Part shown: positions 19,448 through 28,200 of the stretch, one piece after another
Layout: each line of letters opens with the position of its first letter
How positions within the stretch are numbered: the stretch's first letter is position 1
IMG/VR virus record: IMGVR_UViG_3300030107_005355
Span: 1-36,314 of that record
DNA length: 36,314 bases
DNA from: a virus
Reading direction: 5' to 3' (one strand)
The notes under the pieces: generated by a model
Told to the model about the DNA's origin: nothing
Databases searched by the model: none
What the model saw: the letters and a program-made list of their open reading frames with translations, nothing else
Translations under genes and position numbers: made by a program

Positions 19448-19918
19448 ATGTCTAAAAAAGAAGTTTCTATAAATTCAAGAGAAAAAATATTAAAACTTGA
19501 AAAGGCTTTAATAAACATTGCTGATGGTGTTAATGTAGAAGGTGATGGTAAAAAAATTGTTAGAACTGGCAAAATAGCACCTATAAAACATTCGTTTGCT
19601 GATGGTGTATATATTAGGCAGATGGATATGGTAAAAAATAGTATTGTAGTTGGAGCAATACACAAACATTTACATGTTTGGTTTTTATTAACTGGACATA
19701 TTACAATAGCTACTGAAGATGTAACAGAGGATTATGTAGCCCCATGCTACGTCGTTTCAACACCTGGAGTTAAAAGAGTTATACTTGCAAATGAAAATTC
19801 TATATTTGTAAATATACATAAAAACCCTACTAACACCAAAGATTTAGACAAATTAGAAAAAGAAATAGTAGCTTTAAATTATAAAGAATATGAAGAATAT
19901 ATTAACAAAAATAAATAG
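19448..19918 (+). CDS. Cupin-fold protein, probable virion component
   Basis: A 156-residue protein with a clear single cupin barrel. The metal site is HKHLH (H72, H74, H76) in VGAIHKHLHVWFLLTG, with the matching later segment VAPCYVVSTPGVKRVILAN and H124. The usual cupin-1 Glu is not obvious, so enzymatic activity is uncertain. It lies between tail structural genes and internal virion genes, and resembles cupins repeatedly found in marine phage structural modules (memory, unverified). A role as a tail-associated structural or carbohydrate-binding barrel is more likely than a metabolic one. The 48-base leader is A/T-rich and holds GTGACTATTATAGATA. Ends in TAG. Confidence 0.6.
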   Translation: MSKKEVSINSREKILKLEKALINIADGVNVEGDGKKIVRTGKIAPIKHSFADGVYIRQMDMVKNSIVVGAIHKHLHVWFLLTGHITIATEDVTEDYVAPCYVVSTPGVKRVILANENSIFVNIHKNPTNTKDLDKLEKEIVALNYKEYEEYINKNK

Positions 19919-19921
19919 ATT

Positions 19922-20818
19922 ATGGCATTTGTAACAGCAGCGTTAATTGGTGGTGGTGTAGCTGTAGCTGGTGGTATAGCTAAGCTTGGTATGTCTTTAT
20001 CTGGTAGAAAAGCTAGAAGAGAAGAGCAAAGAGCAGCAAAAGCAGAGCTACAAAAACGTATGAGTCAATATGAAGCATTAGATACTAGTAATTTAGCGGC
20101 TAATGTGCAAAATACGTTTACAAAAATGGAAAACACTATGGAAGATTTAACTGTTAACCAGCAACAAGCTCAATTTGAAGCACAACAAGTTGCTCAACAA
20201 CAAGCAAATATAATGCAAGATCTTAGTGGTGCCGCTGGAGGTTCTGGAATAGCTGCATTAGCTCAAACTTTAGCAAACCAAGGTCAACTAGCGGCGCAAA
20301 GAGCTAGCGCAAGTATAGGCCAACAAGAAGCTGCTAATCAAAGAGCTGCTGCTGCTCAAGCGGGTCAAATACAAATGGCTGAAAGAAAAGGTGAACAATT
20401 TGCACAAACACAAAGATTAGCTGGTGCTGAAAAATCTAGAGGTTTAGAATATCAAAAAACTGGAACTTTACTTGGTATGTCACAACAAAGAACTGCCGCT
20501 GCTAATAAAGCTACAGCTGAAGCTAGAGCACAACAAATGGGCGCTGTTGGTGGTATAGCTACAGCAGCTACTCAAATGGCTGGTAGCTACATGCAAGCAA
20601 CGTCAAAAGTAAAAGCAGCTGAAGCAATGGGTAAATATAAACCAGGAAGTGAATTAGCAGATGATTTAACAGATGACTCTACTACTTTTGGTACTGGAGC
20701 ATTTGGAGGAAGTGGGTATGGTTTTGGAGGTGATCCTAATCCTGTTTCTGGAAATTTAACATTTAATCCATTTACTAATAAGTTTGAAGAGTTAAAACCT
20801 AAATTTTCTAAAAGATAA
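19922..20818 (+). CDS. Internal virion protein, Ala/Gln-rich helical
   Basis: A 298-residue protein beginning with a hydrophobic segment (FVTAALIGGGVAVAGGIAKL) followed by a basic patch (SGRKARREEQRAAKAELQKR) and a long Gln/Ala coiled coil (QQQAQFEAQQVAQQ and many AQQ/AAQ runs to about 230). A hydrophobic N-terminus plus an extended amphipathic helix fits T7 gp14-type internal core proteins, which are ejected and form a channel in the host envelope. The C-terminal 70 residues are Gly-rich. Position directly before two other large internal-protein candidates supports this. No enzymatic motif is seen. Confidence 0.55.
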   Translation: MAFVTAALIGGGVAVAGGIAKLGMSLSGRKARREEQRAAKAELQKRMSQYEALDTSNLAANVQNTFTKMENTMEDLTVNQQQAQFEAQQVAQQQANIMQDLSGAAGGSGIAALAQTLANQGQLAAQRASASIGQQEAANQRAAAAQAGQIQMAERKGEQFAQTQRLAGAEKSRGLEYQKTGTLLGMSQQRTAAANKATAEARAQQMGAVGGIATAATQMAGSYMQATSKVKAAEAMGKYKPGSELADDLTDDSTTFGTGAFGGSGYGFGGDPNPVSGNLTFNPFTNKFEELKPKFSKR

Positions 20819-20833
20819 TTATAACAATAAAAC

Positions 20834-22288
20834 ATGGCAAAAAAACAAGGAATAAGTTATTCTCCAAATACAGCGTTAATACAAGGCGCGGCGGCTGCTT
20901 ATAAAAATTACGATAATGTTGCTGGTATGTATGCAGGTTTAGAACAAGCTACACAAGCGGGTGTTGACACTTTTAAATCTGTTATGGATGAAAAAGCTAA
21001 ACAAGCAGACGAAATAATTAGAGTTAACAAACTTTTTGATGACGCTGCTGATCAGGTGTTATTAAATTCAGGTGCTTTAGGCCAAACGCTTTATGATAGT
21101 ACTTATGATGAATTAGTAAAAGCAAAAAAAGTTTATCTTGATGGTGTTAACGAAAAAGATGATAAAAAAAGAATAGAAGGTCTTAAATATATACAAAATC
21201 ACTCTACTTGGGTTCAGTCTCATAAAGCTTACATTACGGAACTTGCTACTGACAAAGTGCAAAATAATTTATCTAGTTACATGTCAGAAACAGATAAAGA
21301 AATACAAGCTTTGATAATGAAAGGTGATTATAAAAAAACAAGTAGAGATGAAAAAACTGACGAGGTTGTATTTCATGTTAATTTAAAAAGTGGAGAGCAA
21401 GTTAAAATTACAGATTCACAATTTAAAGAAATGGCCGCGTATCGTGATTTTAAATTTAGTAATTCTTATGTTGACGTTTCAAACAAGGTTTTATCATCAG
21501 AAGATTTTAACGCTAATCTTATTGGTCAAACCATAATAGAAAACATGCCCAACACTAAAAAAGGTATGGGTATCATTATGAGCGATGGTATACTAGGTGA
21601 GCAAGGTGATCAGCGTAATTTAAAAACAATGCTTGAAAAATCTATGGTAGATGGCACCTTAGAATCTGAGATATTATCTGCGATTGGTTTTGATATATCT
21701 AAATTTGATAAAGAAAAAGATGGTTTAAGTGATATTGAAAAAGCGAACTTTATAGACGCTGTTGTTAACACTGAAAACCCTTTGTTTGATGTAAAAACAT
21801 CTCAGTCCATAATGAAAGAACAACTTATTTTAGCTGCTAAAAACAAACATCAAAAATATTGGGAAGAAAAAAATAAAAAAGAACAAGAAAGGCTTAATAA
21901 AATTTACGGAATTACTCCAAATCAAGGGGAAGGTAATTATTTAGTTGGTAGACAAGGAAATCTTTTTAATCCCGCGACTGGTCAAGAAGAGTATGTTGGC
22001 TATAATAAAAATAAAGCTGGAAATATTCTATATGATGACCGAGCTATAGCTACTTCTATACAAACTGGTAAGGAGTTTGAGGATGCTTTTGGTAATATAT
22101 ACAAACCGGTTGTTAGAGAAGGAAAAGTAGTTGGTTATAATATTACAGATGGTGTAACTGGAAAATTCTTAAAAACAATTGTTGATGAAAAGCCTACAGA
22201 AACTAATTTAATGGTAACTAAGCAAGTTGCTTATAGAAACGCCGTAGGACAAGGAACATTAACAGGTGGAAATAAAAAATACGACTAA
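20834..22288 (+). CDS. Putative internal virion protein
   Basis: A 484-residue protein, mainly helical and Lys/Asp/Glu-rich, beginning KKQGISYSPNTALIQGAAAAY and with a long helical body (DEKAKQADEIIRVNKLFDDA, later KKEQERLNKIYGITPNQGEG). The last 120 residues turn into a beta-type domain with VGRQGNLFNPATGQEEYVG and FGNIYKPVVREGKVVGYNI. I recognise no enzyme motif. It lies between the Ala/Gln-rich core protein and the giant 2800-residue protein, with short gaps on both sides. That is where T7-like phages keep gp15, so an ejection-complex role is a reasonable guess, but only by position. Confidence 0.45.
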   Translation: MAKKQGISYSPNTALIQGAAAAYKNYDNVAGMYAGLEQATQAGVDTFKSVMDEKAKQADEIIRVNKLFDDAADQVLLNSGALGQTLYDSTYDELVKAKKVYLDGVNEKDDKKRIEGLKYIQNHSTWVQSHKAYITELATDKVQNNLSSYMSETDKEIQALIMKGDYKKTSRDEKTDEVVFHVNLKSGEQVKITDSQFKEMAAYRDFKFSNSYVDVSNKVLSSEDFNANLIGQTIIENMPNTKKGMGIIMSDGILGEQGDQRNLKTMLEKSMVDGTLESEILSAIGFDISKFDKEKDGLSDIEKANFIDAVVNTENPLFDVKTSQSIMKEQLILAAKNKHQKYWEEKNKKEQERLNKIYGITPNQGEGNYLVGRQGNLFNPATGQEEYVGYNKNKAGNILYDDRAIATSIQTGKEFEDAFGNIYKPVVREGKVVGYNITDGVTGKFLKTIVDEKPTETNLMVTKQVAYRNAVGQGTLTGGNKKYD

Positions 22289-22297
22289 AATAAAAAT

Positions 22298-25200
22298 ATG
22301 TTAGAACAATTATATAATGGCTTACTTCAAGATGATTATATTAGTATTTCTTTTGAAGAGTTCCAAAACAAATTTAAAAACGATCCAAATTACAGACAAA
22401 AACTACACGCTGGCGTTGTAGAAGATGGTGATTTTAGTGGTGACTATAACACTTTTGAAAATAAGTTTATGGGAAAGCCACAAGGTTCTCCGGAGGTGAC
22501 TCAAGCCGAAGAGCCAATCGTTACGGAGTCAGGCTTGGACGTTGGTTCTTTGGGTTTACCAGAAACAACTGAACAAGCTGTTGTAAATTTATTTGATATA
22601 AATAAACGTATTAATAAAGACCATGAAAAAGTAAAAAATAAATTAGCTGAAGAATATTTTAACTTAGATAATTTTAAACAATCAAGAAGAAAAGTGCCAG
22701 GTGGCGGTGCTATTAATTTTAGAGGATATGTTAGGTCGGAAGAAGAGGATTTAAAAAGTTGGTTTGGAGAAGAAAAATATAAACAATACGTACGTTATAA
22801 AGAAACTGGTGTTTTTGATTCTTCTAAAGTAGAAGGTGCTGTTTTACAACAAGCGGTAGATCGCGTTAAAAAAGAAGAGGCGGAGCAATATATAAGAAGA
22901 ATAGATAATGAAGATTTAAAAGAAGATACAAAAAAAATTATACAAGACGGTATAATTAATGTGTTTGAACCCGAAGATATTGATTCTGAAGGTGAAAACT
23001 GGCTTCAATTATACACAAATGCTTTAAAATCTGATAGAGCTAGAGACAAAAAAATAAAAGAATTAGGTGGTATTAGTATTTTTAGAGTTAGAAAACAAGA
23101 CGAAGAAGTTATGAAACTTCAAGCTCAAGAAAGTGAAGCTGAAAAAGTACTTGCACAATATTTTAAAACTAAGCTTGATGATTATAAAATAAAATCTTCT
23201 GATTGGAATACCGAGCATAATGAATTTTTAAAAATAAATAACAAGTACGAATCACAACTTAATAACATAAAAGCAGAGTTAAACGCTCTTGGCTATGTTG
23301 ACGAATACTCCTCTAGGGATAAAATAATAAAATATAATAGACTGTTAAAGCAAGGAGAAGAAATTGCTAAAAAGTTTCAATCAGAACTTAGTGAAAAAGG
23401 TATTGATTACAATGATTTAACTTTAAGAGCACAATTGTTAAGAGATGGTTTTGAAAAAATAACAGGTAATTATAATAAAGTTAAAGATTCTAGCACTATA
23501 GCTAAAGCATTGGCTTTAGATTACGGTTTATTAAATAATGTTAATTTAAGTTTTGAAACTGGTTTTGCTGAAATGGGAACTATGCTAACTGGAACTTTAA
23601 AAGGTTTTGCTTGGACAGCTGACAAACTTGATGGAACTATAGATGCTATAATAAACCCTTATGGTAAGTTAAGTGATGTTGATTGGACTGGTAAAATAGA
23701 TGAAACAACTGGCCAAAGAGTATATGAAGATTCTAATGAAGAGTTTATGAGTTATTGGAGAAACTTACACGAAAGTGTTATTGACTACAATGAAAGTTTA
23801 AAAAACTATAAACAAACTGCTCTTCCTTTAAACATTGATTTTGACGATGTTAACATGAATAATATTGGTTCTTGGGCAAATCAAGCCTTAGGTAATAACG
23901 CTTTTAGCATCGCCGCCGCTTTAACATATGGAGGTGCTATTAGAGCTGGCATGAATGTTCCTAAAGCAACTAAAGTTTTAAGTGGTACTTTTTTTGGTCT
24001 TGAGTCTGGTGCTAAACTAACGCACATGGAAATTGATCAAAGAAAAGCTTCTGAACAAATTACTAAGCTGCAAGAATCTTTAGCTTTTGCTAAAACAGAA
24101 GGTGAAAAAGCAAATATATTAAATGAAATTGATTATTATGAAAAAGCACTTAGCGCTACAGAGCTAGACAAAGCTTTTTCTTCAATTATGTATGGTAGTA
24201 TTGCAACTTATGCAGAACGCATGGGTACTATGAGGACAATAAGAAATTTAAATAGAATGTCTCCTGCCACCGATAGATTAACTATAGTAAACACTTTGAA
24301 AGGAGCTGGAAAATTTGGTAAGGGTGTTGGTGTAGAATACATGGAAGAATTTTTAACTCAGGTTGGTCACAATTTAGTTGATGTTACTGTTTTAGATCAA
24401 AACAAATCTTTATTAGCTGGTGTTGATAACAATTTTAACGCTAATGTAATATTTTCAACAATGGCTATATTAGGACCATCAACCTCTATGAATGCTTATA
24501 ATACTATTAGAAGTGAAGTTATAACACAAGGCGAAATACTTGAAAATAGAAAACGTAGAGATCAAATAATAGAAATAAATTCTGCTTTACAAGCAGATCA
24601 AGAGTCTGGTTTTAAATTATTAGATCCTGATCAAAGAAAAACTCTTGAAATGGATAGTAAAAGAATAATGAGAGAGGCTGCTTTAATAGATTCTTATACT
24701 ATGGCAAAAGTTGCTAACATGACAGCTTCTGAAATTAAGCAATTATTTGCTCTTAATCAAAAGAAAAGAGATTCTTTTAATAAATACAAAAACTTAGGTG
24801 CATCTAGCGCTTATGAAAAATCTAGTGACGGTTATATTAAAAAACAAAAAGAAAAAATTCTTAACGAAATAAAAGATTTAAACTCTCAAAGAGATAAATT
24901 AAGAGATAGTCCAAGTAGAAGAAGACAAAAAACTATAGAGGCAACTTTAAAAAACGATGAAATACAAGCAGAAACTCAATTTTTCCTTGGTAAATATCAA
25001 GGTGCTGTTAACATTGTAAAAGGATTAGCTGGTAAAGTACAACAATTTGGAAAAGTAAACGAAGATGGAACTATTGATCTAACTGATTTAGAAAAGTATT
25101 TAGATAAAGCAATAAAGTCTGGTAAATTAAAAGACGTATATGTAAAAGGTGTTTTAGTAACAGCTGAACAACAAAAACAAGAATATTTAAAAGGATTTAG

Positions 25201-28200
25201 AGAAGGTAATCCTGCAAGTTTTTTAGGTAATGATGTTATTTTAGTAGAACCTAATGTTATAAGAGAAATAAATAACGCTGAAACTAATTTAGAAAGATCT
25301 ATAGTGGCTTATTCTCCTATTCACGAACTACAACATATAAACGATATTAAAACTGGTTTAGTAAAAGATAATAACATTGTAGAATCTCAAAAAGCGGTTG
25401 TAGAAGGAATACAAACAGAAATAGAAACTTTATACAAACAAGGTAAAATAAAACCAGAAGACTATAGAGTTTATCAAGAAAGAATGGATGGTTATACCAA
25501 AGCTAATAACAATACTGTTGATTTAATGGAGCTTTTAACAATAACTGGAGAATTAAAAGACGCTGGTGTATTAAATGAAAATTCTACAAGTTCTCTGCTT
25601 TCACTTAAATTAATGTTTAATCAACTTTCTAACAAGTATTTTAAGAAAGGTGATATGTTTTTTAAACTTAGCACTACTGATGACGTACTTAGATATATAG
25701 ATAGTTTTCAGCGTAGTACTAGAGCACAAACATTAGTTTTAGGTCCTGAAGAACAAGCAAAAGAAGTTAAACTTTCTAGATCATTACTTTCAGATATAAA
25801 CAAACTTATACCATCTGATGTAAAAACAAAAAAACAATATGACGAATTATTATCTAATCCTAGAAAAAATAAAGAAATATTTGAATCAATAACTGAACAA
25901 GGTGGTATTATAAATAACTATATTAGATCAAAACAAATTACTAAAGAAGAAGGTGATCAAATTATTCAAAACGTAACAGATAGAGTTCTTGGTTTTAATC
26001 CTGACGCAAAAAGAGCTGATGGCACAAAAGTTGGTATAGAAGGTTTTGGTGAAAGAATATTTGCTGATACAAGGTTTGGTAAACTAGATGCTAAAAAAGC
26101 CCTTGCTATCGAAGGAAAAAAAGAAGGACAAACTTTAAGAATAGATGCCGCTAAAAGAACAAAAGAAGGTGAAACAACTTTTGATATAAAAGATACTGAT
26201 GTTGATACTGAAACGCAAACTATTGAAACAGAAGATATTTCACCAGCTGCACAAGCTAGAAAAAAAGATGAACAAGCCAAAGTAGAAATACAAAAAGAAT
26301 CTGCATTTAGAAAAGCTATAGGTATTGAAACTGGTAGTAAAATATATAATGATATTTTAGATGGTGCTCGTAAAGCTTTATTAAGAGCTTACGAGGCTGG
26401 TACATCTGCTAGAAACATACAAAGAAAACTAAGAGACGAGGCTAATGTATATTTGTTTAAAACAGTTAAAAACTTTTTAGGTACTAAGCAATATATTAGT
26501 AATTTAAAAAAGTTTAGAGAACCTATAATGAAAGTTATGTTTACTTCTGATTTAGTACAATTAGAAAGAAACGTACCACAAGATGAAAGAGTGTTTACTA
26601 GATTTGTTAAAAAACTTACATCAAAACAAGAGGTTCAAGACGCTGTTAATCAAAATTTATTACCACCCGATGCTTTAAATACCATAGATAAAGGAACTGC
26701 TGTTAGTTTGTACGAAAAAGCAAATCCAACAGAAGCTCAATTTATGTCGTTTTTTGATATACCCGCTTTTAATCCAGTAACTAAAAAAAGATCTGGTAAA
26801 CGTGGTACTAGAAAAGATCAACTAGCTAAATATATGGCTGGTGCTTTGTCTTATGATGCCACACTTCAAGTTGCTCAAGAACCAGCAGTTATACAACGAA
26901 GAGCTGATTTAGCTGAATTAAACGACACGCAAATACTTAAAGATGATTTACAAACTTTAGCTTCTGCAATTAATAGAGATCCCAACGTTAAATTTTCTCA
27001 AAAGAAAAACAAAGTAACATATAAACAGAAAATGATAAAAGTAAAAAGCGGTCAGGTTGTAATAGATCTTGATCAAGCTGAATCTGTTTTAGATGATATT
27101 TTTAATAACAATGATAGGATTAATTTTTACAGAAATTTAACTGACAAACAAGCTGATAAGTATGGTGGCAAGTTTGTTGTAGAAGCAATAATTGACCAAT
27201 ATGATTCTAGAGGTATAGAAAGAATAGATAACAAAACTATAGTTAATTTTATAAAAAAACGTAAAAGAAAAAGAGATAAAATTAGCAATGTTTATGAGCA
27301 GTTTTTTATTGAGTTAGCTGATGCTGCTGTAAAACAAAATAAACTAGGTATTAATGTAAATCAATATGTAAGAGAAGGTGGTAGACCTGATATTCATTTT
27401 CAGTTTGAAGGAAATTCTATTGGCCTTGAAATAAAAATGGATAGCTCTAGAGGTGTTTCTTATACTTGGAAGTTTAATGATACATCAACTAATCCAAATC
27501 CTATAGATACAAACGCTACTGAAGAATTAATTAATAAAATAAAAAACACGGCAAAAGATAATATTTTTAGTGGTATTGATTTTTTAAAAGGTGTTAAATC
27601 TTATAATTTGTCAACACTAAAAACTTTTAAACACATGTTTAATCATAGTGTAAAAGTAACTGCTAAATATTTAGAGTATCATTATACTACTAAAAAAATG
27701 CCTGAGTATTTTATAAATATTGGTGATTCTGGTTTGTTTTATATGTTAGGACAAGAAGGAGATGTTAACAATGCAGAAGTTTTACGTATTGCAAACAAAT
27801 TAAATATACCTCGATTACAAGGCGAGTTTGATTTAATATCAAGAATGGATATAGGTAAAGTTAGAACTGATGGAACTAGGCCTACTAATATAAGAATAGA
27901 GCCAAGGATAGATTCTAAGTCAAGCAAAAATTTTCCAGAAAAATCAGATTTAAACTTATCAAACAAAACCGATATGAATAGTTTTGTTAAAGAATTAAAT
28001 AGTTCTTTAATAAGAGCTAGTAGAAATAAAAATAGCAAAATATTTAGTAGTGCTGTTAATTTTTCAAGATCTACTAATAAACCAACACAAGGTATTACTG
28101 TTTTAGATTTTGATGATACGTTAGCTACAACACAATCATTAGTTAAGTTTACTAGACCTGATGGTACAACTGGCACTTTAAACGCTGAACAATATGCTAG

